This document shows, piece after piece, positions 26,220-35,472 of a DNA stretch of 64,000 bases; position 1 is the stretch's first letter; each line of letters opens with the position of its first letter. The notes beneath the pieces were generated by a model, which saw nothing but the letters and a program-made list of their open reading frames with translations, was not told the origin of the DNA and ran no database searches. The translations under genes were made by a program, and so were the position numbers. Source of the stretch: JBDHWI01 sp964590135 (GTDB lineage Bacteria; Chloroflexota; Anaerolineae; J036; Brachytrichaceae). Location: NCBI GenBank assembly GCA_964590135.1, contig CAZPVX010000005.1, forward strand, positions 62,001 through 126,000, given 5' to 3'.

Positions 26220-27890
26220 TCAGCGCACAAACTCAAGATCGGCCATGAACAGCGCGCCGCTGGTGTCACTCGCCGGCTGGATCTCCAGCGCTCGCACCTG
26301 CGCCAGATCGATGCCGGAAAATTGCGCCAGCGGCACGCGCACCGAGCCGAGAAACGCATGGCCGAGCCAGCGAAATGATGACACATCCAGCCGGCCCGGC
26401 GGATATGCAAATGTTGCGACATCCTTTGCCGTCAACCGCACCGTTGCACTGCGATCGCTTGCATCGACCAACTTGATGATGAGGCCGAGTGGCTTGCGTT
26501 GTGCATTGAGGAAATCACCCGGGTCAGGCACAACGCGGAAGTGCAAGGCAGTGAAACGGCTGAGATCCGCCGGCGTCTCGCCCAGCGGCATCTCCCACTT
26601 CGTGCTGATCGGGTCGTTCCATGCGAAGCGCAGTTGCGTCGGGTTGCCGGGTTGCAGTGGCCAGCGTGTGCAGGGCGCGTGGCTATCGCAGAAGTCCAGG
26701 CGCGCCGGCCCGGTGACCTGCGTGTAGCCGCCGAAGCCGTTGTAACCCAGATCGTCCTTGCTGCGCGGCAAGATGATGGGGCCGCGTTGCGCCGTGCCAA
26801 CCGCGAGCGCTGTCTGCACCGGCACGTTGAACAGGAAGTCCGGCGCCGGCGCATTCACGCTCAGGCCGGCGCGCGCCGCGTTATCCATTTTGCCGCGCGC
26901 GGCATCGAAGAAATCCGGCGCGTACTGCGCGAGGAATTGCTGTTGCGCCGCCGGCGTCAGCAAATTTGCCTCGCCGCAGCCCGGCACATTCTCCAGCCTC
27001 AGCGCATCATCAACCGTCACTGCAGCGTTGAAGGCGTTGTGGCTTGCGCCTTTCACGTAGAGCGATGAGGCGAAGGCATCACGCTGGTTGCGCAGGCGCG
27101 CAGCTTCGTAATAGGCCTGGCCATTCAATTCCGGCGTTTCGCCATCGCATTCTGGCAGCACCACGCCAAGCGGCATGTCGATGTCGTTGCCGGCGGCATA
27201 GAGCGGCGCAACCAGCAGTGCGCCGAAAAGCGGCCTGCCTGCGACCGGCACACGCCGCCCCTTCCGTTCAACGCGCGCCTGTGCGCTCTGCATCGCCAGC
27301 AGCGCGCCATGCGCATGGCCGATCATGCCGATGTGGTCGAGGTCGAGCCGACCCTGTAGGTTGATGCCAAGCGGTGTGGTGGTGGTCTTGTTTGCGGTGA
27401 TCAACAGTTGCAGGTGCGCATCCAGCACTTCGGGGTAGCGGCGCAGCTCGGACGCCACCGCGCCAAACGCCGGCGCATACACGGCATTGAGGTTTGGCGC
27501 GATGGCAACGTAGCCGCGCGCAGCCAATGCTTCGGCAAGAGTTGCCAGGCCGGCGTCGTAGCGCTTCTCGACGTCGGGCGCGCAAGGCCACTGCTCCACC
27601 ATCACGCCGGCGTCGTTCGCTTGTGTTGGACATCCGCCATGCGCACCGTGCAAGAGAAACACGATGGGGAAGGGGCCGGCGCCATCTGGCGCGGCGATGA
27701 TGCCCTCGATGCGATACGGCATTTTGCGCTGTGCATTGCGGCGCGGCAGCCAGGTCTGGTCGATGGACGCATCGCCGGCGTCGTAGCGCTGGGCAACGGG
27801 TGCCTGTGCGTGCAGGCGTAGCGATGGTGTGATCGGCGCGGCCACAAGCGCGACCAACAGTGCGACGATCAGCAGATGAAGCCGGCGCAT
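26220..27890 (-). CDS. Exported alpha/beta-hydrolase-fold protein lacking the nucleophile serine
   Basis: The protein has 556 residues with a signal peptide (about 1-29, ending LRLHAQA). Residues 55-300 follow the alpha/beta hydrolase order: FPIVFLLHGAHGG (oxyanion-type HG), ARGYVAIAPNLNAVY, then GMIGHAHGALLAMQ at 189-201. The nucleophile elbow should read GxSxG, but here it is GHAHG with alanine (GCG) at 193. The C-terminal 200 residues are beta-rich and may be a carbohydrate- or protein-binding module. It is therefore probably not a serine hydrolase, or it uses another residue. It starts 3 bases after a small uncharacterised gene, as its operon partner. Confidence 0.7.
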   Translation of the reverse strand: MRRLHLLIVALLVALVAAPITPSLRLHAQAPVAQRYDAGDASIDQTWLPRRNAQRKMPYRIEGIIAAPDGAGPFPIVFLLHGAHGGCPTQANDAGVMVEQWPCAPDVEKRYDAGLATLAEALAARGYVAIAPNLNAVYAPAFGAVASELRRYPEVLDAHLQLLITANKTTTTPLGINLQGRLDLDHIGMIGHAHGALLAMQSAQARVERKGRRVPVAGRPLFGALLVAPLYAAGNDIDMPLGVVLPECDGETPELNGQAYYEAARLRNQRDAFASSLYVKGASHNAFNAAVTVDDALRLENVPGCGEANLLTPAAQQQFLAQYAPDFFDAARGKMDNAARAGLSVNAPAPDFLFNVPVQTALAVGTAQRGPIILPRSKDDLGYNGFGGYTQVTGPARLDFCDSHAPCTRWPLQPGNPTQLRFAWNDPISTKWEMPLGETPADLSRFTALHFRVVPDPGDFLNAQRKPLGLIIKLVDASDRSATVRLTAKDVATFAYPPGRLDVSSFRWLGHAFLGSVRVPLAQFSGIDLAQVRALEIQPASDTSGALFMADLEFVR

Positions 27891-27893
27891 GAT

Positions 27894-28385
27894 TCAAGCG
27901 ACTTTCAGCGCGCGGCGCACTTCGGCGATGATGGCCGTCTCTTGCGGGCTGACGCGCACGCCACCGAAGCCAAGAAAACCGCCATCCCTGCTCTCTTCGG
28001 CCACGCGCTGGCACGTATCGATAATGGCCTGTTTCACCTCGCCGGCCTGCTCCGGCGTCGCCTTGTTCGCCAGCGCTTCGGCCAGCTCATCGCAGCGGCG
28101 CATCGCAAACGGCCGAATGTCCTGCAATTTCAAGGTCGATGGGTTGGTGGTGAATTGCTCTGCCAGAGTGCGCAACTCGGCAGCGCCACTCTCATTGGCC
28201 GCTGTCTTCAGGAAAGGATTGTCGCTATTGCGGATGGTGTTGAGGAAATGCGGCGCGATGGCTGCCAATTCGTTTAGCGTAGCGCGGTTGCCGTCGGTTT
28301 TTGACAGTGCAATCGAGATGCCGCACATGATCGCTGTGCGGATGAGCAAGGTTGTATCTTCAGGCATCCATACGGGTTGTGTCAT
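27894..28385 (-). CDS. Small conserved uncharacterised protein
   Basis: A 163-residue, mostly helical protein from the ATG at 28385; the frame beyond that point overlaps a divergent promoter region. It ends with the landmark GGFLGFGGVRVSPQETAII and has a conserved-looking KQAIIDTCQRVAEESRDGG before it. I know similar bacterial proteins only as uncharacterised. No membrane segment or catalytic motif is evident. The hydrolase-fold gene starts 3 bases after its stop, so the two are co-translated. Confidence 0.65.
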   Translation of the reverse strand: MTQPVWMPEDTTLLIRTAIMCGISIALSKTDGNRATLNELAAIAPHFLNTIRNSDNPFLKTAANESGAAELRTLAEQFTTNPSTLKLQDIRPFAMRRCDELAEALANKATPEQAGEVKQAIIDTCQRVAEESRDGGFLGFGGVRVSPQETAIIAEVRRALKVA

Positions 28386-28522
28386 GGCATGGAGTATCGC
28401 ATGCCGATGTAGACGATACAATCGCGGGCGAATGCGCCATCGTGCGTTTGGCTGTTGCGCCATCGATCTCAGGCGAAATCGGTGACGCAAACCGCTCGAT
28501 GACCCGTTCAAACCAAAGAAAC

Positions 28523-29518
28523 ATGAAAGCGTTGATCTACGACACGAAGCGCTATGATCGGGAAGGATTGGATGCAGCCAACGCCGGCCGGCACCAGCTC
28601 GATTTTGTCGAAGCGCCCCTAAACGAGCAAACTGCTGCGCTGGCACACGGCTATCGGGCGGTCAGCATCTTCGTGAATGACGATGCGTCGGCGCCGGTGA
28701 TGGTCAAGCTGGCGGACGCCGGCGTCAAGCTCGTCACACTGCGCAGCACCGGCTTCAACAACGTCAACCTCGACGCGGCGCGCCGGCTCGGCATCACCGT
28801 CATGCGGGTGGCGAACTACTCGCCGTGGTCGGTGGCCGAATTTACTGTCGGCCTGCTGCAGACAGTCAACCGCAAGATCCACCGCGCCTATAACCGCACC
28901 CGTGAGCACAACTTTCTGCTCGATGGCCTGCAAGGCCACGACTTGCACGGCAAGACCATCGGCGTGATCGGCACCGGCCGTATCGGCATGTTGTTTGGCA
29001 GGATCATGCGCGGCTTCGATGTGACGCTGCTTGGCTATGACGTGATGCAAAACCCTGAATGCGTTGCGCTGGGCATGACCTATCTGCCGCTCGATGACGT
29101 GCTTGCACAGAGCGATGTGATCAGCCTGCATGTGCCGCTGCTGGCCGAAACGCGCCACATCATCAACGCGAGATCGCTCGCGCAGATGAAGCGTGGCGTA
29201 GTCCTGATCAACACCAGCCGCGGCGCGTTGATCGATACCGAGGCCCTGATCGATGCCTTGAAGAGCGGGCAGGTGGGCGCAGTCGGCCTGGATGTCTATG
29301 AAGAGGAAGATGGCCTGTTCTTCCGCGACCGCTCCGACCAGATCATCACCGATGATGTGTTTGCGCGGCTCACCTCGTTTCCCAACGTGCTGGTCACTGG
29401 CCACCAGGCGTTTTTCACCCATGAGGCGCTGGCGGAAATCGCCGGCACCACGATTCGCAACCTGACCGATTTTGAAAATGGTCAAATGAACGAAAATACC
29501 CTGAACCAAAAACCATGA
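28523..29518 (+). CDS. ldhA: D-lactate dehydrogenase (2-hydroxyacid dehydrogenase family)
   Basis: The protein has 331 residues from the ATG at 28523, the normal length for fermentative D-LDH, which interconverts pyruvate and D-lactate with NAD. The NAD site is TIGVIGTGRIGMLFGRI. Substrate and catalytic parts are LRSTGFNNVNLDAA, VLINTSRGALIDTEAL (Arg), VGLDVYEEEDGLFF (Glu) and VTGHQAFFTHEAL (His). The YEEEDGLFF and HQAFFTHEAL motifs separate LdhA-type from other 2-hydroxyacid dehydrogenases. Its stop overlaps the start of a calcium-type ATPase by 4 bases. Confidence 0.93.
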   Translation: MKALIYDTKRYDREGLDAANAGRHQLDFVEAPLNEQTAALAHGYRAVSIFVNDDASAPVMVKLADAGVKLVTLRSTGFNNVNLDAARRLGITVMRVANYSPWSVAEFTVGLLQTVNRKIHRAYNRTREHNFLLDGLQGHDLHGKTIGVIGTGRIGMLFGRIMRGFDVTLLGYDVMQNPECVALGMTYLPLDDVLAQSDVISLHVPLLAETRHIINARSLAQMKRGVVLINTSRGALIDTEALIDALKSGQVGAVGLDVYEEEDGLFFRDRSDQIITDDVFARLTSFPNVLVTGHQAFFTHEALAEIAGTTIRNLTDFENGQMNENTLNQKP

Positions 29519-32325
29519 CACAAACCACACAACCACACCAGCAATCGATCGACGAAGTGGTTGCGGCCATGAAGACCGACCCGCGCGCCGGCCTGAGCGA
29601 GAGCGAAGCGCGCGCGCGGTTGGAACAGTTTGGCCGCAACGAACTGCAATCTGCACCGCCGGTGCCGGCGTGGCGCAAGTTCCTCGCTCAATTCCAAAGC
29701 CCGCTCGTCATCCTGCTGCTCATCGCCACGCTGATCTCATTCATCGTATGGCTGCTCGAACAGGATCACGGCCTGCCCTACGAAGCCATCGCCATCTTTG
29801 CCATCGTCCTGCTGAATGCCATCCTCGGCTTCATCCAGGAAGAGCGCGCCGAGAAGTCGGTGGCAGCGCTGATGGCGATGTCGGCGGCGACGGCTGCAGT
29901 CATTCGTGGCGGCCAGCTTCAACGCATCCCTGCCACCGAAGTGGTGCCAGGCGACTTGCTGCAGCTGGAGGAGGGCGACACGATCGCCGCCGATGCGCGC
30001 CTCACCGAAGTGCACAGTTTGCAGGCTGCCGAAGCCGCCTTGACCGGCGAGAGCCTGCCAGTGAGCAAAAATAGCGAGCCGGTGGCCGGCGACGCGCCAC
30101 TGGGTGACCGCCGCAACATGGTGTTCAACGGCAGCGCGGTGACCTACGGACGAGGCCGCGCCATTGTCACCGGCACTGGCATGCAAACCGAAGTCGGCAA
30201 GATCGCCGGCCTGTTGCAGGAGACGAAGGAAGAACCGACGCCGCTGCAGATCGAAATCGAGAAAGTCAGCAAGGTGCTCGGCATCGCCGTCATCATCATC
30301 GCCATCATCGTTATCGGCGCGGTGCTGATCACCCAGAGTATTCACTCCGTCAGCGCGCTGGTTGAAGCATTGATCTTCGGTGTGTCGCTGGCCGTGGCTG
30401 CCGTGCCGGAGGGGCTTGCCACCATCTTGACGATTGTGCTGGCGATGGGCGTGCAGCGCATGGCGCGGCGCAACGCCATCATGCGCAAGCTATCGGCGGT
30501 CGAAACGCTTGGCTCAGCCAATGTGATCTGCACCGACAAGACCGGCACGCTGACGAAGAACGAGATGACTGTGCGCTCCGTCATCACTGCCAGCGGCCGC
30601 GCCGATTTTGGCGGCATTGGCTATGAGCCAAAAGGGGATGTTCTGCATAACGGCCAGCCGCTGGGCGGCGATGTGCGCGTGGAGGTGGTGCATCTGCTGC
30701 GCGCGGCCATGCTGGCCAACAACAGCGAACTTCAACAGCGCGAGGGCCGCTGGTCGATTCAAGGCGATCCCACTGAAGGCGCGCTGAAAGTGGCCTCGGC
30801 CAAGCTTGGATTGCAAGAAGACACGTTGGAATCGCGCTTTGAGCGCATGGCCGAAGTGCCATTTTCATCTGAGCGCAAGATGATGAGCACGGTGCATGAT
30901 GACGCCGAGAAAACCGAGCGCGTAATGATCTTTGCGAAAGGTGCGCCGGATGTGTTGTTGTCGCGGTGCTCGCATGAGCGCGTGGGCGAAGATGCAGTGC
31001 CGCTCACCGAGGCGCGCCGCGCGGAGATTCTGGCATCGGTCAACCAGATGGCGAGTGAGGCGTTGCGCACATTGGGCATCGCCTATCGCACTGAGCTGCA
31101 CGAGAACATTGGCCCTGAAGTCAATGAAAACATCGAGCATGATTTTGTCTTCTTCGGATTGATCGGCATGATCGACCCGCCGCGGCCGGAGGCCAAGGAT
31201 GCGGTGAAGCTGGCGCATGAAGCCGGCATCCGCGTGATCATGATCACCGGCGACCACCCGCTCACTGCACAAGCCATCGCCGGCGAGCTTGGCATCATTG
31301 GGAAGGGCGGGCGTGTGGTGGCCGGCCCTGAACTCAACACCTTCGACGAAGCGAAGCTGCGGGAAGTTGTCAAGGAGGTGTCCTGCTATGCGCGCGTCAG
31401 CCCCGAGCACAAGCTGAAGATTGTGCAGGCGCTGAAGAAGAACGGCAACGTGGCGGCCATGACCGGCGACGGCGTGAACGACGCGCCGGCGCTCAAGACT
31501 GCCGACATCGGCGTCGCGATGGGCATCACCGGCACCGACGTGTCGAAGGAAGCCGCCGACATGGTTCTGACTGATGACAACTTTGCGTCCATCGTCGCGG
31601 CGGTGGAAGAGGGGCGCGGCATCTTCAGCAACATTCGCAAGTTTCTGCGCTATCTGCTGTCGTCGAACATTGGTGAAGTGCTGACGATGTTCTTTGGCGT
31701 GATGTTCGCCGGCGCCCTCGGTCTGCGCGCCGGCGAGGGCGAGCTGCTGGTGCTGCCGCTGCTGGCGACGCAGATTTTGTGGATCAACCTCGCAACCGAT
31801 GCGGCGCCGGCGCTTGCGCTTGGCGTCGATCCGGCAGGGCGCTACATCATGCATCAAAAACCGCGCCTGCGCAGCCAGGGTGTGATCGACCGCGAGATGT
31901 GGATTGGCATCTTCTTCGTCGGCGCAGTGATGGCCGCCGGCACGCTGTTTGTGATGGACATGTCGCTGCCAGGCGGCTTTGTGGGAAATGCCGGCGAATT
32001 GCGACACGCCCGCACGATGGCCTTCACCACGCTCGTGATGTATCAACTGTTCAACGTGTTCAACGCGCGATCGGATGAGCGCAGTGCCTTCTCGGAGATG
32101 TTCACCAACAAGTGGCTTTGGTTCGCCGTCGCGCTTTCGCTGTTGATGCAGATCGCAGTGGTGCATGTGCCATTCCTGCAAACCGCGTTCAGCACCACTT
32201 CGCTCTCGCTTGAGAACTGGCTGACCTGTGCGGCAATCGCAAGTTCGGTGATCTTTGCGCGTGAGATATTCAAGCTCTTCCTGCGCGCCATTCGCAAGTC
32301 AAACACGCAGGTCGCGGTGGGATAA
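29515..32325 (+). CDS. Cation-transporting P-type ATPase, SERCA/PMR1-like (P2A)
   Basis: A 936-residue, ten-helix P-type pump. Visible are the actuator TGES motif (LTGESLPVSKN), PEGL in helix 4 (AVAAVPEGLATIL), the phosphorylation site DKTGTLT with Asp341, KGAPDVLL in the nucleotide domain, MITGDHPLTA and TGDGVNDAPALKTADIG in the hinge. Helix 6 reads NLATDAAPALALG, with the Asn/Asp pair that binds calcium in P2A pumps. It probably exports calcium (or manganese) from the cytoplasm. Its ATG lies inside the D-LDH stop (ATGA), so the two are translationally coupled. Confidence 0.92.
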   Translation: MTQTTQPHQQSIDEVVAAMKTDPRAGLSESEARARLEQFGRNELQSAPPVPAWRKFLAQFQSPLVILLLIATLISFIVWLLEQDHGLPYEAIAIFAIVLLNAILGFIQEERAEKSVAALMAMSAATAAVIRGGQLQRIPATEVVPGDLLQLEEGDTIAADARLTEVHSLQAAEAALTGESLPVSKNSEPVAGDAPLGDRRNMVFNGSAVTYGRGRAIVTGTGMQTEVGKIAGLLQETKEEPTPLQIEIEKVSKVLGIAVIIIAIIVIGAVLITQSIHSVSALVEALIFGVSLAVAAVPEGLATILTIVLAMGVQRMARRNAIMRKLSAVETLGSANVICTDKTGTLTKNEMTVRSVITASGRADFGGIGYEPKGDVLHNGQPLGGDVRVEVVHLLRAAMLANNSELQQREGRWSIQGDPTEGALKVASAKLGLQEDTLESRFERMAEVPFSSERKMMSTVHDDAEKTERVMIFAKGAPDVLLSRCSHERVGEDAVPLTEARRAEILASVNQMASEALRTLGIAYRTELHENIGPEVNENIEHDFVFFGLIGMIDPPRPEAKDAVKLAHEAGIRVIMITGDHPLTAQAIAGELGIIGKGGRVVAGPELNTFDEAKLREVVKEVSCYARVSPEHKLKIVQALKKNGNVAAMTGDGVNDAPALKTADIGVAMGITGTDVSKEAADMVLTDDNFASIVAAVEEGRGIFSNIRKFLRYLLSSNIGEVLTMFFGVMFAGALGLRAGEGELLVLPLLATQILWINLATDAAPALALGVDPAGRYIMHQKPRLRSQGVIDREMWIGIFFVGAVMAAGTLFVMDMSLPGGFVGNAGELRHARTMAFTTLVMYQLFNVFNARSDERSAFSEMFTNKWLWFAVALSLLMQIAVVHVPFLQTAFSTTSLSLENWLTCAAIASSVIFAREIFKLFLRAIRKSNTQVAVG

Positions 32326-32346
32326 TCGCATCGAAGCAAGCAACAA

Positions 32347-32431
32347 AAGCGTTTTGGCAGAATGGGTGGATGTCGAGGGTCGACGAAGTGGAGTCGATCA
32401 AGCGGTTCATCCTGCCGAAGAAGCGTTTTGG
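32347..32431 (+). promoter_or_regulatory. Direct repeat pair upstream of the aldolase gene
   Basis: An 11-base direct repeat AAGCGTTTTGG occurs at 32347-32357 and 32421-32431, start points 74 bases apart, close to seven helical turns. The first copy lies in a near-palindrome AAAAGCGTTTT. A paired repressor site is possible; this is inference from the spacing only. The sequence between them resembles a degenerate TTCATCCTG-type interspersed repeat. Confidence 0.3.
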
Positions 32432-32456
32432 AAAAAGAAGTCAAGGAGAAATAACA

Positions 32457-33479
32457 ATGTCGAAAGTCATCATCACGCGCGGCAAATATAACGGCATCAA
32501 TGCCTGCGCCGACGAGCGCGGTGTGATCGCCGCCGCTGCGATGGATCAGCGCGGTTCGCTGCAAAAGTCGATCGCCAAGGCGCGCGGCGCAAATGGCGCA
32601 TGCAGCGATGCGGAACTCACGCAGTTCAAGACGGCAGTGACGCAGGTGCTGACGAAGCACTCCAGCGCCATTTTGATGGACCCGGAATATGGCCTGCCGG
32701 CGCTGGATCACAAGGCGCCGAACGCCGGCGTGCTATTGGCATATGAGAAGACCGGTTACGATGCCACGGTGAAGGGCCGGCTGCCTGATTTGCTCAGCCT
32801 GTGGAGTGTGAAGCGGCTGAAGGATGCCGGCGCAAATGCAATCAAGCTGCTGCTGTATTACAACCCTTGGGACGACGCCGGCATCAACGAGGTGAAGCAT
32901 GCCTTCATGGAGCGCTGCGGCGCGGAGTGCGCAGCCAACGATATGCCGCTCTTCCTTGAGCCGATCTACTATGAGGACGGTCTCGACGATGCGGCGCTGG
33001 CGAAGAAGAAGCCCGAAGCCGTGACGCGCTACATGGAAGAATTCAGCAAGCCGCGCTATGGCGTGGACATTTTGAAGGTTGAAGTGCCGTTCAACATCAA
33101 GTTTGTCGAAGGCTCGCGCGCATTTTCTGGCACTGCCGCGTACAACAAGGCTGATGCACTGCGCTTGTTTGCCGAGGCGGCCAGTGTGGCGAAGAAGCCG
33201 TTCATCTATCTCAGCGCCGGCGTCACCGATGCAGTGTTCATCGAATCGCTGGAGTGGGCAGCAGAGGCTGGCGCAAACTTTGCCGGCGTGCTGTGCGGAC
33301 GCGCCACCTGGCAAGACGGCATTCCTGTCTTTGCACAACAAGGCTACGATGCGCTTATGGCGTGGTTGGAAGACAAGGGCGTGAAGAACATCACTGCGCT
33401 GAATGAGACGCTGGCGAAGGGCGCGCAACCGTGGTGGAATGCCTACGGCGGCAAAGAGAACATCGACGTTGTGGGCTGA
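32457..33479 (+). CDS. lacD: Tagatose-1,6-bisphosphate aldolase-like protein (LacD family)
   Basis: The protein has 340 residues from the ATG at 32457, with AAGGAG 9 bases upstream. It is a class I aldolase of the LacD/DeoC-like group. Visible are AAAMDQRGSLQKSI at the N-terminus, MDPEYGLPALDH, IKLLLYYNPWDD with the likely Schiff-base-adjacent lysine, LFLEPIYYEDG, DILKVEVPFN and PFIYLSAGVTDAVF. It splits a ketose bisphosphate to triose phosphates; tagatose 1,6-bisphosphate, sulfofructose phosphate or related substrates fit the family. No other sugar catabolic gene adjoins it, so the substrate remains open. A hairpin terminator follows. Confidence 0.85.
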   Translation: MSKVIITRGKYNGINACADERGVIAAAAMDQRGSLQKSIAKARGANGACSDAELTQFKTAVTQVLTKHSSAILMDPEYGLPALDHKAPNAGVLLAYEKTGYDATVKGRLPDLLSLWSVKRLKDAGANAIKLLLYYNPWDDAGINEVKHAFMERCGAECAANDMPLFLEPIYYEDGLDDAALAKKKPEAVTRYMEEFSKPRYGVDILKVEVPFNIKFVEGSRAFSGTAAYNKADALRLFAEAASVAKKPFIYLSAGVTDAVFIESLEWAAEAGANFAGVLCGRATWQDGIPVFAQQGYDALMAWLEDKGVKNITALNETLAKGAQPWWNAYGGKENIDVVG

Positions 33480-33580
33480 TGGCGCACTAAGCACCCTGAA
33501 TGCAGTGGATGACTTGCGCAGATCGCAATCAATACGAACGAATGCGCAGTCGAAGGGTGCGGGAAGCTTGCGCGTGATTC

Positions 33581-33618
33581 AAGTGCGACGCACTTTCTGA
33601 GGTGCGTCTCACTTTTCT
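33581..33618 (+). terminator. Hairpin terminator between convergent genes
   Basis: Thirteen-base arms 33581-33593 and 33602-33614 (one mismatch, loop of 8) read AAGTGCGACGCAC and GTGCGTCTCACTT and lead into TTCT. It lies between the convergent lacD-like and phosphotriesterase-like genes and reaches to the stop of the latter. Confidence 0.65.
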
Positions 33619-34552
33619 ATCGCGCAAACGCCTTGAACGGATTTGCGCGCGTAAGCATGTGAATCATTGCGTCATCGATGCCGGATGAGTGCAGCTTCGG
33701 CAGAAAGTGTTCGACAAGATAGGTATAAGGCGCAGGCGCGCCGCCGGCTGGCTTCGATGGGTCATACCAGCCGCGATCCATGCTCAGCAGCAGCCGATGC
33801 CCCAAACCCTCATCCAACATGCGGCAGATGCGCTCGATGAAAAATGTATCGTCCTGTGAGCCGCCGATCCAGTCGTATTCGATCCACGCGCCACGCCGAC
33901 CCATCTCCACGTTCAGATCGAAATCTGGCTCGGCGCTGGCGTGAATCCACACAAAACGTGCAGCGGTGTAGCCCTCACGCTCGATGATATCTAGCTGATC
34001 GCGCACCACGCGGCCACGTATGGTGTGGCTGCCGATGGCTGCGCCAGTCACGCATGCTGCGCGCGCAGCCGCCCGCAGGATTTTCTCCTCGACGCGGGTG
34101 ATGCCATCGTCGCCGGCGCTCAGCTTGATGAACGCCGCGCGCATGCCGGTGTCGCCAATGCCGTGCTGCAACTCATCGTGCATCCAATCTTGTAATTGAT
34201 TCTGGCGCATATCGCGCGCCCACTGCGGCGTCCACGGCTCACGATACAGGCCGGTGGCGACTGCGATGGGGAATTGCGCGGCAAGCGACACTGCCTTCAC
34301 GATGTCGACGCGCCGGCCCACATCCGCCGGCGTGCATTCAATCAGCGCGCTCACATTCTGCGCCTTGATCTTCTCGATCTCCGGCGCCATCAACTTCACC
34401 ACGTCACCGATGGCCGCTTCGCCAAAGCCGGGGCGGCCAATTTCACCCAGATCGACGAAGACGTGCTCATGCGGCAGGATGCAGGCGAGTTCGTTCTCGT
34501 CTTTTGGCCCGAGCGTCGTGAATAGTTGAGTCAAGGCAGGGTTTTCTCCCAT
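33617..34552 (-). CDS. Phosphotriesterase family metal-dependent hydrolase
   Basis: A 311-residue amidohydrolase-fold protein of the phosphotriesterase (PHP/PTE) group. The N-terminal metal motif is PHEHVFVDLG (His28, His30), then AAFIKLSAGDDG with the bridging lysine, IGSHTIRG, WIHASAEPDFDL and LLLSMDRGW with the catalytic Asp. Members are lactonases or phosphoesterases; true paraoxonase activity is rare. The gene overlaps the 3' end of the upstream GNAT gene by 22 bases, so the two are likely co-transcribed. Confidence 0.87.
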   Translation of the reverse strand: MGENPALTQLFTTLGPKDENELACILPHEHVFVDLGEIGRPGFGEAAIGDVVKLMAPEIEKIKAQNVSALIECTPADVGRRVDIVKAVSLAAQFPIAVATGLYREPWTPQWARDMRQNQLQDWMHDELQHGIGDTGMRAAFIKLSAGDDGITRVEEKILRAAARAACVTGAAIGSHTIRGRVVRDQLDIIEREGYTAARFVWIHASAEPDFDLNVEMGRRGAWIEYDWIGGSQDDTFFIERICRMLDEGLGHRLLLSMDRGWYDPSKPAGGAPAPYTYLVEHFLPKLHSSGIDDAMIHMLTRANPFKAFAR

Positions 34553-35466
34553 CGCTCCGAAACGTCAAACTGTGTGAAACCCAGCGTGGCGTAGAGCGCG
34601 CCGGCTTCCTCAGAGTATGAGCCGACAGTGGCATGAACGGCGCCGAGTGCATGCAGCCGGCGAAGGCCTTCGGTCATCACCGCGCGTGCCAGACCATGCC
34701 GCTGGTGCGCGGGCACCGTTGCCACCGGCTCGAATGCGCCGGTGCGCGTCACGTCGTCATACCACACTGTGCAGAACGAGGCGATCTCGCCTTGCTCGGT
34801 GACGGCCACCAGATCGAGGTCGCGGCGATACAGGATGCACTTCTGGATATTGCGATACCACGTTGTGTCGCGGTTGCCGGCGGCAATGCTCACGTCGCCT
34901 TCATGAAACGCAAGGCCGGACGCATAGCAACGCTCGATCAACTCGATGCCATCGCCGAGCGAACGAATGGAGTAGCCGGCGACGTGCTGCGCGCTGGGCG
35001 CGGGCTTGCCGGCGAGCGATTGATAACGCTGATACTCCGGCCAATCGCCCTTGCCATAGCCGCGCTCGATGAGCAAGTCTTGCAGGGGTGCATTGTGCTG
35101 GTCGGCCCAGATGCGCAGCTGGCGTTGTCCGTTGCCATTCTCAAACGCCAACTCGCGCTCGGCCGCATCGATCATCGCTATGTAGAGCGGCGCTTCCTGG
35201 CGATGCGGATGCACTTGCAGGAAGGCGTTGTGATGATCTTCAGCATTCAGCACGCCGGCGATGCAACCCCCGGCTTCCCAGATGAACATCACGTCTTCAT
35301 AGCGCGCCTTGCTGATGTTGAGCAGGCTATGCCAGCGCGCATAGTCCAGCCGGTAGGGCTGCCAGCAGAATTCGCGCCGGCCATTCAACAGATAGCATGC
35401 GCGCAGAAAGTCACGCACGCGATAGTAGTCGTCTTCGCCGCGCACGTTGCGGAACGTATAGTTCAT
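34531..35466 (-). CDS. GNAT family N-acetyltransferase (tandem GNAT domains)
   Basis: A 311-residue protein that looks like two GNAT domains. The N-terminal half (TFRNVRGEDDYYRVRDFLR) seems degenerate. The C-terminal half has the acyl-CoA motif PAHQRHGLARAVMTEGLRR and the closing YATLGFTQFDVSERWEK. It transfers an acyl group from acyl-CoA to an unknown amine. It starts 7 bases after the sugar isomerase gene and overlaps the phosphotriesterase-like gene, forming a three-gene operon of enzymes. Confidence 0.85.
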   Translation of the reverse strand: MNYTFRNVRGEDDYYRVRDFLRACYLLNGRREFCWQPYRLDYARWHSLLNISKARYEDVMFIWEAGGCIAGVLNAEDHHNAFLQVHPHRQEAPLYIAMIDAAERELAFENGNGQRQLRIWADQHNAPLQDLLIERGYGKGDWPEYQRYQSLAGKPAPSAQHVAGYSIRSLGDGIELIERCYASGLAFHEGDVSIAAGNRDTTWYRNIQKCILYRRDLDLVAVTEQGEIASFCTVWYDDVTRTGAFEPVATVPAHQRHGLARAVMTEGLRRLHALGAVHATVGSYSEEAGALYATLGFTQFDVSERWEKTLP

Positions 35467-35472
35467 GATGTC

